Assembly: GCA_002842575.1 (NCBI GenBank)
Contig: PHDJ01000001.1
Location: 186,001 to 250,000, forward strand
Source of the DNA: Bacteroidetes bacterium HGW-Bacteroidetes-2
GTDB taxonomy: Bacteria > Bacteroidota > Bacteroidia > Flavobacteriales > Flavobacteriaceae
Reading direction: 5' to 3'
Length of the DNA stretch: 64,000 bases
The notes below the pieces were generated by a model. It saw only the letters and a list, made by a program, of their open reading frames with translations, did no database searches and had not been told where the DNA came from. Below are positions 1 to 8,220 of the stretch, one piece after another (the stretch's first letter is position 1; each line of letters begins with the position of its first letter). The position numbers and the translations under genes were made by a program.

Positions 1-31
1 TTAAGCTCGCTACACTTTCGCTAAGCGGATG

Positions 32-62
32 CAAATATAAATTAATTTTTTTGGGATGCAAA
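32..62 (-). promoter_or_regulatory. Sigma-A-type promoter reading out of the left edge
   Basis: On the minus strand a TTTG (59-62) is followed after 19 bp by TATATTTG (32-39), a perfect match to the Bacteroidetes -33/-7 pattern (TTTG, TAnnTTTG). It would start transcription near position 25, leftward out of the window. The transcribed gene is not visible. Confidence 0.55.
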
Positions 63-162
63 TACAAACTTAAAAAAATATTCCTTTTTATTGTATTCGT
101 TGGCTTTCTGAATTGTGACTTCTATACTAGGAAATCGCACATCAAGCCTATATAATCTAAAA

Positions 163-207
163 TATGATTTAAATCATATAAAAACTTTGTTAGAAGTATC
201 ACCTTTA
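163..207 (+). promoter_or_regulatory. FNR-type operator and promoter of the flavoprotein gene
   Basis: The palindrome TATGATTTAAATCATA (163-178) contains TGAT-N4-ATCA. The -7-like element CACCTTTA (200-207; A and TTT of TAnnTTTG conserved) begins 29.5 bp from the palindrome centre. The same spacing recurs at several sites in this island, which supports an activator site upstream of the gene at 231. Confidence 0.6.
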
Positions 208-230
208 AAACTTTTAATTTATCCAAATTC

Positions 231-2021
231 ATGACTACTTTTTCACCCCACAACTTTCATATTCCTGTAATGGGAATTGCTTTTACCATTGACACCCCTC
301 TAAAAGTTGCCGCTTTCGGAATTACCTCGGCGCTCTCCATTATTGAAGACAACCTAATAGAAACCATGCGAAAGTATTATTACCAAAACTTTGGCGAAAC
401 CTACGTACCTATTACTACTAAAGAAGAAAGTTACCGCTCTAAACGCATTACCGATTATCTGAATATGATACACCGAAATGTGCAGGAGCAAATTGAAAAA
501 ATAAAAAATTCTGCTTTTGAAACTGGCTCTGATGTGGTAAAATATTTTGAAATGCTTCCAGACAACAGCCTTTTAAAAGAAAAATACTTGCAATTTAAGC
601 AAACCACAGACCTTTCAAAAAAATCCACTTTAGAAAACCACCTTCGCCATCAAGTGAAACCTGGAATAATTGAAGTGAATATCATGACCAAAGTAGATAA
701 AAATAATGTCGATAAAAATGGCAATACCATTGAAAACGGCTCCGACGCTTTGGAAGCATTAAAGGCTTATGCCGAAAGCAGTCTGAATAATTCCGCCGTT
801 ATTTTTTCAGCAGGAATGAATCCGAGATTATATAATTATTTGGAAAATTTTACTGAATTTGATGCAAAGGCTTGGGGTTGTTTTGAAAAACGAGTTGTCA
901 TAAAAGTAAGCGATTACCGCTCCGCATTAATCCAAGGAAAATACCTAGCTAAAAAGGGCATTTGGGTAAGTGAATTTCGAATTGAATCTGGATTAAACTG
1001 TGGAGGTCACGCCTTTGCTACGCAAGGATTGCTTTTAGGTCCTATTTTGGAGGAGTTTAAAATTAGAAAAACAGAACTGTCTGAAGAACTTTTTGGTCTT
1101 TATAACCCCTACTTACTCGCAAAAGGAAAACTCACTTTTGAAAAACCACACCCCATAAAAATAACAGTTCAAGGCGGCATTGGCACTTTTGAGGAAGCAC
1201 AATTTCTTCAATCACATTACGGTATGAATAGTACCGGATGGGGAACCCCATTTTTACTTTGTCCCGAAGCAACTACTGTAGATGAAGAAACCTTGCAATT
1301 ACTATGTAATGCAAAAGAAAAAGATGTATTTTTAAGCAATAACTCCCCCTTGGGAGTACGATTTAACTATTTAAAAAACACTAGTGCTGAAAAAGAAAAA
1401 TTAGAACGTATTCAAAAAGACTCTCCAGGCAGTCCTTGTACCGAAAAATATCTGGTATCAAATTCCGAATTTACTAAAGAGCCTATTTGTACCGCTTCAA
1501 AAAAATATCAAAAATTAAAGCTAAAACAACTCAAAAATGCATGTTTGCAAGACGAAGAATACAAAAAACAAATTGAAGAAGTCCTTTCCAAAGAATGTCT
1601 GTGTATTGGGCTTAGCAATGCTGCATCTAAAGCTTATAGATTTCCCTTTGTAAAAAAACTTACCGCGGTAAACATTTGCCCTGGACCCAATATTGCCAAT
1701 TACTCTAAAATAGCTACTCTTCAAGAAATGACCGATCATATTTATGGCAGAGCAAACCTGGTTACTAATGACCACCGACCACACATGTTTATTAAGGAAT
1801 TAGAATTGTATATAGATTATTTTGAAGAAATGCTAAATGCCATGCCAACCCAAGAAAAAAAGCTAGTAAGAAATTGTAATGCTTTTGGTAATAGCCTATT
1901 AGAAGGGATTTACTATTATAATGCCCTTCAAAAAACAAACTCTTTTTCTAAAAATTTTGAAAAAGAACTCATTAAAGCAGAAATAAAAGTGACTGCAATA
2001 CTACAACGATTTTCATCGTAA
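231..2021 (+). CDS. Nitronate monooxygenase-like TIM-barrel flavoprotein
   Basis: A 596-aa protein of uncertain function. The central part carries a glycine-rich QGGIGTFEEAQFL segment (about residues 310-325) followed by GWGTPFLLCPEAT and NNSPLGVRFN, resembling the FMN/phosphate-binding part of nitronate monooxygenase (2-nitropropane dioxygenase) barrels. It is much longer than classical members (about 350 aa), with extra N- and C-terminal regions. Several cysteines cluster near residues 400-470. No signal peptide is seen. It stands alone behind an FNR-type palindrome, so low-oxygen or stress induction is inferred. The substrate cannot be told from sequence; it could be a dehydrogenase or enoyl-reductase-like relative rather than a true nitronate oxidase. 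Confidence 0.6.
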   Translation: MTTFSPHNFHIPVMGIAFTIDTPLKVAAFGITSALSIIEDNLIETMRKYYYQNFGETYVPITTKEESYRSKRITDYLNMIHRNVQEQIEKIKNSAFETGSDVVKYFEMLPDNSLLKEKYLQFKQTTDLSKKSTLENHLRHQVKPGIIEVNIMTKVDKNNVDKNGNTIENGSDALEALKAYAESSLNNSAVIFSAGMNPRLYNYLENFTEFDAKAWGCFEKRVVIKVSDYRSALIQGKYLAKKGIWVSEFRIESGLNCGGHAFATQGLLLGPILEEFKIRKTELSEELFGLYNPYLLAKGKLTFEKPHPIKITVQGGIGTFEEAQFLQSHYGMNSTGWGTPFLLCPEATTVDEETLQLLCNAKEKDVFLSNNSPLGVRFNYLKNTSAEKEKLERIQKDSPGSPCTEKYLVSNSEFTKEPICTASKKYQKLKLKQLKNACLQDEEYKKQIEEVLSKECLCIGLSNAASKAYRFPFVKKLTAVNICPGPNIANYSKIATLQEMTDHIYGRANLVTNDHRPHMFIKELELYIDYFEEMLNAMPTQEKKLVRNCNAFGNSLLEGIYYYNALQKTNSFSKNFEKELIKAEIKVTAILQRFSS

Positions 2022-2031
2022 AATAAAGGTA

Positions 2032-2530
2032 TTATATATAAAAAACCTTTACTTTTTTTGCAGGTTTCAATTTTAAATCTTCTTTTTTCTGAAGGGTTAA
2101 GTGCAAAATACCATCTTTGTATTGTGCTTTTACCTCTTGGTCTTCATCTACGGTTTCTGGCAATGTCATGCTTCTTTAAAAGAAATTATAACTAAATTCT
2201 TTTTTAACTTAGCTTTCTTTCTCTTCTTCCATTTTGTGTTTTTTTTCAGCAGAAATGGTAAGTATTCCATCCTCAACCATTATGTTAAAATCTTCTTTAG
2301 TAAGACCCGGAGCAGCTATTTCTAATTCAACTTACTTTTGTTGTCTTTGATGTTTACAGCAGGAATAAACTCAACTTCTGAATTTCCACTAAAAAGGCGA
2401 TTTAAATTAAACATCTCCTTACGAGTATCTAATAAATCAGAAAAAAATGGATTTCTGAAAATAAGTGAATTGCCAACTAAGGACAATCGGCCTTTGCTTG
2501 TTGTTACTAGTGCAATGATTTTTAAAATTT
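2032..2530 (-). pseudogene. Small heat-shock protein Hsp20, broken
   Basis: Read on the minus strand in pieces, this is an alpha-crystallin/Hsp20 chaperone. The N-terminal part has NLNRLFSGNSEVEFIPAVNI, then ELEIAAPGLTKEDFNIMVED, GILTISAEKKH, and the C-terminal block GILHLTLQKKEDLKLKPAKK. A one-base loss near 2330 (codons for KSKFELE) shifts the frame. Two later in-frame stops follow: a lysine codon turned TAA near 2210, and another near 2190 in a segment that should read NSFKRSM. No ATG is obvious at the 5' end, so the upstream boundary is approximate. It lies directly downstream of the small ORF at 2640-2780 and probably shared its FNR-type promoter. Several independent lesions argue for real decay rather than one sequencing error. 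Confidence 0.8.
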
Positions 2531-2639
2531 TTGAGGTTACTATTTTCTTTTTTAAGTGGTTGAAAACAAAATCTGTTTATAGCAAAACGTTCTATAGACT
2601 TCAGAAAACGTAACAGAAATTAATCATCAAATCAAAATA

Positions 2640-2780
2640 TCAAGTAGCCATATCTTCCCATTCAGGATACATCATTTTAAAATGTTTCACCGCTTCCCGA
2701 AATTGTTTTAAATCGTCTTTAGTGATTTTCTCTTTATGTAAAATCATTTTATACCTTTCTTTGTATCTTATTGGTATCAT
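2640..2780 (-). CDS. Tiny protein A of a three-copy family
   Basis: A 46-aa ORF starting MIPIRYKERYKM and ending PEWEDMAT. It aligns with two other short ORFs at 8761-8931 and 9298-9435. Shared features are YKERYKM, a basic stretch, IT, then an acidic/aromatic helix (F..AVK.F.MM.P.W). I do not recognise a named family. The protein looks like one or two short helices with no membrane segment or cysteine. It precedes the broken Hsp20 gene, and its presumed promoter carries an FNR-type palindrome at 2917-2928. Conservation of the frame across diverged copies supports real coding. Confidence 0.6.
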   Translation of the reverse strand: MIPIRYKERYKMILHKEKITKDDLKQFREAVKHFKMMYPEWEDMAT

Positions 2781-2885
2781 CTTAAACAAGTTTATTGTTT
2801 AACTTGAGTTTCATAGGGTAAGCCACAATTAAGCTAATCTTCTTCGTATAAGACTACTAAACAAGTCCCCAACTTTTTAGTGACA

Positions 2886-2928
2886 CTAAGTTAAAAGGCA
2901 TCTGTCATAAAAAAAATGATAGATATCA
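2886..2928 (-). promoter_or_regulatory. FNR-type operator and promoter for tiny protein A / hsp20
   Basis: TGATAGATATCA lies at 2917-2928. On the minus strand the -7-like element TAACTTAG (2886-2893, 7 of 8 with TAnnTTTG counting n as match) starts 29.5 bp from the palindrome centre. It points to the small ORF that starts at 2780. Confidence 0.6.
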
Positions 2929-3002
2929 ACTTTATAAAATTTAACATATTACTTTTAAGAAGTAAAAACCTTTGAAGTTTTTAAGAGGTAATGCAATTTA
3001 TG

Positions 3003-3035
3003 AGAAACAGGAGGCTTTTGCCTCCTGTTTCTTTT
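3003..3035. terminator. Perfect 13-bp hairpin with T tract
   Basis: AGAAACAGGAGGC (3003-3015) pairs with GCCTCCTGTTTCT (3020-3032) around a TTTT loop and is followed by a short T run. The hairpin belongs to a set of three related ones (also 8574-8593 and 9154-9177), each next to similar flanking sequence. Confidence 0.65.
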
Positions 3036-3037
3036 AG

Positions 3038-3205
3038 AAAGTATCAAGAACATTGCTTAATTTTTGATGAAAACCATTTTTTTAACATCTAGTGCAAAAT
3101 CATGATTCTCTGGTTAAAGTGCATCCTTAATAACTTCCAAATCTTCATTTTTACCTTCTCCAAGGTCAAAATAGACTATACTTAAATCAAAAAAACTATA
3201 TACTC
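3038..3205 (-). pseudogene. Remnant of an unknown short gene
   Basis: On the minus strand, pieces read VYFDLGEGKNEDLEVIKDAL, stop, PENHDFALDVKKMVFIK and, after a frame change, KLSNVLDTF just before the hairpin at 3003-3032. Similar C-terminal pieces precede the hairpins at 8574 and 9154. No family was recognised. It has its own FNR-type site upstream (3249-3260). It may be a decayed member of a small repeated gene family. Confidence 0.3.
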
Positions 3206-3218
3206 ATATTGAAGAACA

Positions 3219-3260
3219 CTAAATTAATAGATTAAAAACAAAAAAAATTGATAGATATCA
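3219..3260 (-). promoter_or_regulatory. FNR-type operator, exact TTGAT-N4-ATCAA
   Basis: TTGATAGATATCAA (3248-3261) matches the classical FNR consensus exactly. The minus-strand -7-like TAATTTAG (3219-3226) starts 28.5 bp from its centre. About 70 bp around this site resembles the region around 2917-2928, so the promoter itself seems duplicated. It drives only the remnant at 3038-3205. Confidence 0.55.
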
Positions 3261-3364
3261 ACTTTCTAAAAGTTTAACACTTTTTTAATTTTTTTTTGTG
3301 GTCTGAATATACTGAGAATTGGGAATAGAATTTTTCCTATTAATGAAAAGAAAATAGCATAATG

Positions 3365-3410
3365 GTATGATATTTATCATACAAATTAAACTTTAAAATC
3401 ACTACTTTTA
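3365..3410 (+). promoter_or_regulatory. FNR-type operator and promoter of the membrane protein-ppsA unit
   Basis: The palindrome GTATGATATTTATCATAC (3365-3382) contains TGAT-N4-ATCA. The -7 element TACTTTTA (3403-3410) starts exactly 29.5 bp from the centre. The gene at 3435 begins 24 bp further on. Confidence 0.7.
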
Positions 3411-3434
3411 TTTGCTAATCAATTAATAACCATT

Positions 3435-3821
3435 ATGGAAACATCTCTTTTTCTAGCTAAATTCTGGGGTTGGTATCTAATTCTGTTCTTTTTTATTTTG
3501 AGTTTCAACCCTGGCAGAATCAAACAAATTTTTACCTTTTTAAAAGACGCAAAGTTTGTCATCCTAGTTTCCTTTTTAGCAATTATCATAGGACTTCTAA
3601 ACATCCTTTTCCACAATATTTGGGAAGCAGATTGGCGTTTTATTATCACTGCCATTGGTTGGGTTGCCTTATTTGAAGGGGTGACATTATTTATCTTTCC
3701 GGAAAGAATTATTAAAATTATGGAGTACCTCAACATGAAATTAATTCAAGTAACTTATGTTCTACTGTTTATTTGTGGTTTGTTTTTGTTGAATATGGGT
3801 TATGCAATAATTCCTTATTAA
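3435..3821 (+). CDS. Four-helix membrane protein of unknown function
   Basis: A 128-aa hydrophobic protein with about four predicted transmembrane segments: residues 8-24, 41-60, 68-87 and 104-124. There is a charged linker around residue 30. No enzymatic motif is visible and I do not recognise the family with confidence. It starts 24 bp after a promoter with an FNR-type site, and its stop lies 8 bp before the PEP synthase start, so the two are almost certainly one operon. A role at the inner membrane under the same stress or low-oxygen signal is inferred only from that arrangement. Confidence 0.7.
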   Translation: METSLFLAKFWGWYLILFFFILSFNPGRIKQIFTFLKDAKFVILVSFLAIIIGLLNILFHNIWEADWRFIITAIGWVALFEGVTLFIFPERIIKIMEYLNMKLIQVTYVLLFICGLFLLNMGYAIIPY

Positions 3822-3829
3822 AAAATGAA

Positions 3830-6256
3830 ATGGAAACACTTATTAAAAATTTTAAAGACCTCCGAATCACTGATGTGCCAATTGTTGGAGGCAAAAATGC
3901 TTCTTTAGGCGAAATGTTTAACCAATTGTCAGTAGAAGGTGTCCGTGTGCCAGATGGTTTTGCTACTACATCAAAAGCATTTTGGTTATACCTAAATGAA
4001 AATAAATTAGAACAGCCTTTGAAAGATCTCCTGAAAAGTCTAGATCGAAAAGACTTTAAAAATCTTCAGGAAGTAGGCGCAAAAGCAAGAAAACTAATTC
4101 TTGAGGGAAAATTTTCAAACGATTTTTCTAAAGCTATTGAAGATGCCTATTTGCATCTACAAGAAATACCCGACACAGAAGTTGCAGTGCGAAGTAGCGC
4201 TACCGCAGAAGACTTGCCAGAAGCTAGTTTTGCAGGACAGCACGATACTTTTTTGAATGTGCGAGGCAAAAAAGCCCTTCTACAAAGTATAAAACAATGT
4301 TTTGCTTCGTTATATACAGATCGTGCCATAAAATACAGAGAGGATAAGAGCTTTGCCCATCACGATATCGCATTGTCTGTGGGGGTACAATTGATGGTGC
4401 GTGCAGATAAAGGTTGTTCGGGGGTTGGCTTTACTATAGAACCGGAATCTGGATTTGAAAATGTAATTTTACTTTCCGGAGTTTGGGGTCTTGGTGAAAA
4501 TATCGTTCAGGGCATTGTAAATCCTGATGAATTTTATGTCTTTAAACCAACCTTAGAACAGGGAAAAAACGCAATTATTCAAAAAAAACTTGGCAATAAA
4601 GAAATGACGATGATTTATGCTGAATCAAATGGTCAGGCAGCAGTAACAAACATCCCCACCAAAATAGAAAAACAAAACCAATTTATTTTAACAGATGCAG
4701 AAGTTTTAGAGTTGGCTAAATGGGCTTTAATCATAGAAAAACATTACAAAAAGTCCATGGATATTGAATGGGCAAAAGATGGGATTACCAACAAACTTTA
4801 CATTACGCAGGCGCGACCAGAAACTGTTCATACTACAAAAACAAAAAATAAATTCACAGTATATAAGCTAAAGGAAAAAGGAGATATTTTAGCTAAAGGC
4901 AATGCCATTGGTTCAAAAATTATAGTAGGTACTGCTCGTATGTTAGACTCTCCGAAAGATGGTTATAAATTATTAAAAGGCGATATACTAATTTCAGAAA
5001 ACACAAGCCCAGACTGGGATCCTTTGCTTAAAAAAGCAGGTGGCGTTATTACCAATAGAGGTGGGCGAACAAGCCATGCTGCCATTGTAGCGCGTGAATT
5101 GGGCGTACCAGCCGTTGTGGGCACAGACAACGCAACCCAAACCATTAAAGATGGAGAAACCATAACCCTTTCATGTGCAGAGGGAAAAACCGGATTTGTA
5201 TATCGTGGAATTTTAAAATATAATCAAAAAAATATTGATTTTGGGAAAATATATTTACCACAAACCGAAGCTAAATTCATCCTTTCTGATCCTGAAAAAG
5301 CATTTCAACTTGCTATGTATCCTAATAATGGCGTTGGATTACTCCGTATAGAATTTATTGTAACCCATAAAATTAAAATTCACCCTATGGCGTTGGTAAA
5401 TTTTGATAAATTAGAAGACAAAGCTGCAAAAAAGGAAATTGAAATTTTGACAAAAAAGCATCCTAATAAACCAACTTTTTTTGTAAACCAATTAGCAGAA
5501 GGTATTGCTACAATAGCCGCTGCCTTTTATCCTAAAGAAGTTATTGTACGTATGAGTGATTTTAAAACTAATGAATATGCCAACCTTATTGGTGGTTCAC
5601 AATTTGAACCCAAAGAAGAAAACCCCATGATTGGCTTTAGGGGTGCTGCAAGATACTATAACAAACTCTACAAAGATGGATTTGCCCTAGAATGTCAAGC
5701 CATCAAAAAAGTACGTGAAGAAATGGGCTTAACTAATGTAAAAGTGATGATTCCGTTTTGTAGAACACTAGAAGAAGGGAAAAATGTGATAGAAAGTATG
5801 GCAAAAAACAAGCTGGTTCAAGGAGAAAATAATCTAGAAGTTTATATGATGGTAGAAATACCAAGTAATGTCATTCTTGCAGAAGAATTTGCCGATATCT
5901 TTGATGGGTTTTCTATAGGTTCTAATGACCTTACACAACTCACACTTGGTATAGACAGAGATTCAGAACTCATGACCTCCCATTTTGACGAAAACAATCC
6001 TGCAGCAAAAAAAATGATTGCCATGGCCATAGAGAAAGCTAACAAAAAAGGTATAAAAATAGGATTGTGCGGTCAAGCTCCAAGTGATTTTCCAGAGTTT
6101 GCTTCATTTCTTGTAAATGCTGGTATCAATAGTATTTCTTTCAATCCAGACGCACTTCTCCAAGGAATACAAAATATCAATAAAGCAGAAACCCAAAGAA
6201 ATAAATTTTTGCCTGTGGTTAGCTTTAAAGCAAAAAAGAAAACAAAAATCATTTAA
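3830..6256 (+). CDS. ppsA: Phosphoenolpyruvate synthase
   Basis: An 808-aa protein converting pyruvate and ATP to PEP, AMP and phosphate, the gluconeogenic bypass of pyruvate kinase. Three domains are visible: an N-terminal ATP-grasp PPDK domain (GGKNASLGEM; VRSSATAEDLPEASFAGQ), a swivelling phosphohistidine domain with His416 in RTSHAAIVARE, and a C-terminal PEP/pyruvate barrel with Cys747 in GLCGQAPSD. The frame stays open upstream to 3773, but that start lies inside the preceding gene; the ATG at 3830 gives the family's normal N-terminus (METLIKNFKDL). It is co-transcribed with the membrane protein at 3435 under an FNR-type site, which is unusual for a gluconeogenic gene and suggests a role during energy stress. 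Confidence 0.93.
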   Translation: METLIKNFKDLRITDVPIVGGKNASLGEMFNQLSVEGVRVPDGFATTSKAFWLYLNENKLEQPLKDLLKSLDRKDFKNLQEVGAKARKLILEGKFSNDFSKAIEDAYLHLQEIPDTEVAVRSSATAEDLPEASFAGQHDTFLNVRGKKALLQSIKQCFASLYTDRAIKYREDKSFAHHDIALSVGVQLMVRADKGCSGVGFTIEPESGFENVILLSGVWGLGENIVQGIVNPDEFYVFKPTLEQGKNAIIQKKLGNKEMTMIYAESNGQAAVTNIPTKIEKQNQFILTDAEVLELAKWALIIEKHYKKSMDIEWAKDGITNKLYITQARPETVHTTKTKNKFTVYKLKEKGDILAKGNAIGSKIIVGTARMLDSPKDGYKLLKGDILISENTSPDWDPLLKKAGGVITNRGGRTSHAAIVARELGVPAVVGTDNATQTIKDGETITLSCAEGKTGFVYRGILKYNQKNIDFGKIYLPQTEAKFILSDPEKAFQLAMYPNNGVGLLRIEFIVTHKIKIHPMALVNFDKLEDKAAKKEIEILTKKHPNKPTFFVNQLAEGIATIAAAFYPKEVIVRMSDFKTNEYANLIGGSQFEPKEENPMIGFRGAARYYNKLYKDGFALECQAIKKVREEMGLTNVKVMIPFCRTLEEGKNVIESMAKNKLVQGENNLEVYMMVEIPSNVILAEEFADIFDGFSIGSNDLTQLTLGIDRDSELMTSHFDENNPAAKKMIAMAIEKANKKGIKIGLCGQAPSDFPEFASFLVNAGINSISFNPDALLQGIQNINKAETQRNKFLPVVSFKAKKKTKII

Positions 6257-6327
6257 AAATACTTCAAAATTAGAATAACTAAGAATATCTTTTTCTTAAA
6301 ATCGCAACAATTAAATAATAATAAACT

Positions 6328-7089
6328 TTAATTCAAAAGCATGCCACCATCAATTAGCTGTGTGGTTCCTGTAATGTATTTACTATCGTCTGATGCCAAA
6401 AACAAAACCAGATTCCCAATTTCATGTGATTCGGCATACCGACCAAAAAGAATAGCTTGTTCAAATGCTTTTTTTACTTCTTCGGGTTGTTCAGGTGACA
6501 TGCCTGCTTCTATAGCACGCATCATTCTATTGTTAACTGGTCCAGGGTGTACGGTATTTACCCTAATTTTTCTGTCGGCAAACTCCAGTGCTGCTACTCG
6601 CATTATCCCAACGACGGCATGTTTGCTCGCCACATAAGCCCCAAGATTTTTAAAACCTTTTAAACCAGCTACTGAGGAGGTGATAATAACACTTCCACCA
6701 TTCGTCATTTTTGGAATTACATGTTGACATCCTAACCAAACACCTTTTAGGTTAACGGCAATCACTTTGTCAAAATCTGTTTCTGGATATTCTGCAATGG
6801 AAGATGTTTTGCCTTCAATCCCCGCATTGTTGAAAAACACATCTATTTTTCCAAATTTAGAAAGTGTTTCGGCAACATACTTTTTTGATTCTTTTAATAG
6901 AGATACATTTGCAACACAGTATGCTACATTTGGACTATGGAATTGATTTATTGCTTTTTGCAAATCGGTTTCCGAAAGATCTACAAGCATAACTTTAGCT
7001 CCTTCTTTAAGAAATAATTCTGCAGTGGACAACCCAATTCCACCTGCACCACCTGTGATTATAGCAACTTTGTTATTCAGCTTTTTCAT
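6328..7089 (-). CDS. SDR-family NAD(P)-dependent dehydrogenase
   Basis: A 253-aa classical short-chain dehydrogenase. TGGAGGIG (12-19) is the nucleotide-binding loop, NNAG (87-90) is the structural motif, and the catalytic set is Ser139, Tyr152 and Lys156 (YVASK). The C-terminal region ends with the usual YITGTTQLIDGG. Asp37 at the end of beta-2 (MLVDLSE) suggests NAD(H) preference. The substrate is unknown; glucose 1-dehydrogenase-like names are common for this type but cannot be supported here. It has its own FNR-type operator at 7157-7168 and lies downstream of the response-regulator/CRP gene in the same direction. Confidence 0.88.
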   Translation of the reverse strand: MKKLNNKVAIITGGAGGIGLSTAELFLKEGAKVMLVDLSETDLQKAINQFHSPNVAYCVANVSLLKESKKYVAETLSKFGKIDVFFNNAGIEGKTSSIAEYPETDFDKVIAVNLKGVWLGCQHVIPKMTNGGSVIITSSVAGLKGFKNLGAYVASKHAVVGIMRVAALEFADRKIRVNTVHPGPVNNRMMRAIEAGMSPEQPEEVKKAFEQAILFGRYAESHEIGNLVLFLASDDSKYITGTTQLIDGGMLLN

Positions 7090-7125
7090 GACAAACTTGT
7101 GTTAGCGATTTATTTAATGACTATT

Positions 7126-7168
7126 TAAATGTAAAGACTTAACATAACAAAAACAATGATAAAAATCA
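7126..7168 (-). promoter_or_regulatory. FNR-type operator and promoter of the SDR gene
   Basis: TGATAAAAATCA lies at 7157-7168. On the minus strand the -7 element TACATTTA (7126-7133) starts exactly 29.5 bp from the centre and about 40 bp before the SDR start codon. The site also lies just past the end of the CRP-type regulator gene. Confidence 0.65.
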
Positions 7169-7173
7169 AGGAA

Positions 7174-8220
7174 TTATCTAATGTTTTTTAATTTTTGTAG
7201 ATCCAATATTTTTATATATCTCCCTTTTAACTCAATGAGTGCTTCCTCTTTTAGGGTATAAAGACTTCTTATAAAACTTTCCGTTGAAATTCCGGCAACA
7301 CTAGCTAAATCCTTTCTAGAAATAATGATAAAATCCTTCGAATTATTTTCCATTTTTTCAACAAATTGTAGGATAGTGTTCGTTGTTTTCCGGAGCACAG
7401 AAGCATAAGCCGTTTGCAATAATTGGAACTTTAAAGTTGCCAACTTATCAGAAAGTAATTCAGCAAACTCTATTGCTAGTTCATTATTTTCTTCTAAAAG
7501 CTGGTGAAATTTTGTTTTTGAAATACGATATGCTACTGTATGTTCTATTGCCGTTGAGGTTTCAATATGTGTGGCTTCATTTTTAAAAGTTTCGAAACCA
7601 AAAAAATGGGTTTTCTTATGAATTTCAGTAATGAGTTCTTTTCCGGCATCATCTATGGTGTAACATTTAACTATTCCATGGCTAATAAAATAAACATAAT
7701 TGGCAATTTTATGTGCCTCATAAATAATATCATTCTTGTCAACTTCCAGAACTTCGCCATTTCTTTTTATGTATTCTTTTAATGCTTGCAGATTATGTAT
7801 AATTGCAACCTCTTCTTTTATTCTATTAGAAGAAACATTTTCCTTTAAAATTTTAAATTTTGCAAGTCGGCTTTCTATAGCTTTTATTAAGTCTATCTCA
7901 TCAAAGGGTTTGGGTATATAATCATCTACCCCCATATTCATTCCGAATCGAATATCCTTACTATTTATTTTAGCTGAAATAAAAATGAAGGGGATATCAC
8001 GAGTTTTTTTATTTTTGCTCAAAATTGCATAAACCTCATAGCCATTAAGCTCTGGTATTAATATATCGCACAAAATTAAATCTACTTTAAATTTTAATGC
8101 CATGGTGGCTCCCATTTTTCCATTTGGAGCAGTAATGACATTGTAATTTGCAATTTCTAGAAGTTCTTTTGTGTTTTCTCTTAAGGCAGTATCATCCTCA
8201 ATTAGTAAGATATTTTTCAT
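7174..8220 (-). CDS. Response-regulator receiver fused to CRP/FNR regulator
   Basis: A 348-aa fusion. Residues 1-122 are a CheY-like receiver with acidic pocket E8-D9-D10, phospho-acceptor Asp52, Ser82 and Lys104 (IPKPF). After a linker, about 150-260 form a cyclic-nucleotide-binding-type beta barrel, and 275-348 a winged helix (SRKDLASVAGISTESFIRSL, then ELKGRYIKIL). The recognition helix keeps Glu and Arg at the positions FNR uses to read TTGAT, while the FNR iron-sulfur cysteines are absent. This fits the TGAT-N4-ATCA palindromes before neighbouring genes and makes it the best candidate regulator. The input would be a phosphorelay; no histidine kinase is present in this window. No palindrome is seen in front of its own start. 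Confidence 0.85.
   Translation of the reverse strand: MKNILLIEDDTALRENTKELLEIANYNVITAPNGKMGATMALKFKVDLILCDILIPELNGYEVYAILSKNKKTRDIPFIFISAKINSKDIRFGMNMGVDDYIPKPFDEIDLIKAIESRLAKFKILKENVSSNRIKEEVAIIHNLQALKEYIKRNGEVLEVDKNDIIYEAHKIANYVYFISHGIVKCYTIDDAGKELITEIHKKTHFFGFETFKNEATHIETSTAIEHTVAYRISKTKFHQLLEENNELAIEFAELLSDKLATLKFQLLQTAYASVLRKTTNTILQFVEKMENNSKDFIIISRKDLASVAGISTESFIRSLYTLKEEALIELKGRYIKILDLQKLKNIR

Noticed and set aside
2101-2613. Two plus-strand open frames of 74 and 91 codons
   Set aside because: They are antisense to the broken Hsp20 gene, whose sequence is recognisable on the minus strand over the same bases.
3773-3829. Extended N-terminus of PEP synthase
   Set aside because: The 19 extra codons lie inside the preceding membrane-protein gene, and homologous N-termini begin at METLIKNFKDL (ATG at 3830).
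6341-6637. 98-codon plus-strand ORF
   Set aside because: It is antisense to the SDR gene, whose catalytic motifs are intact on the other strand.
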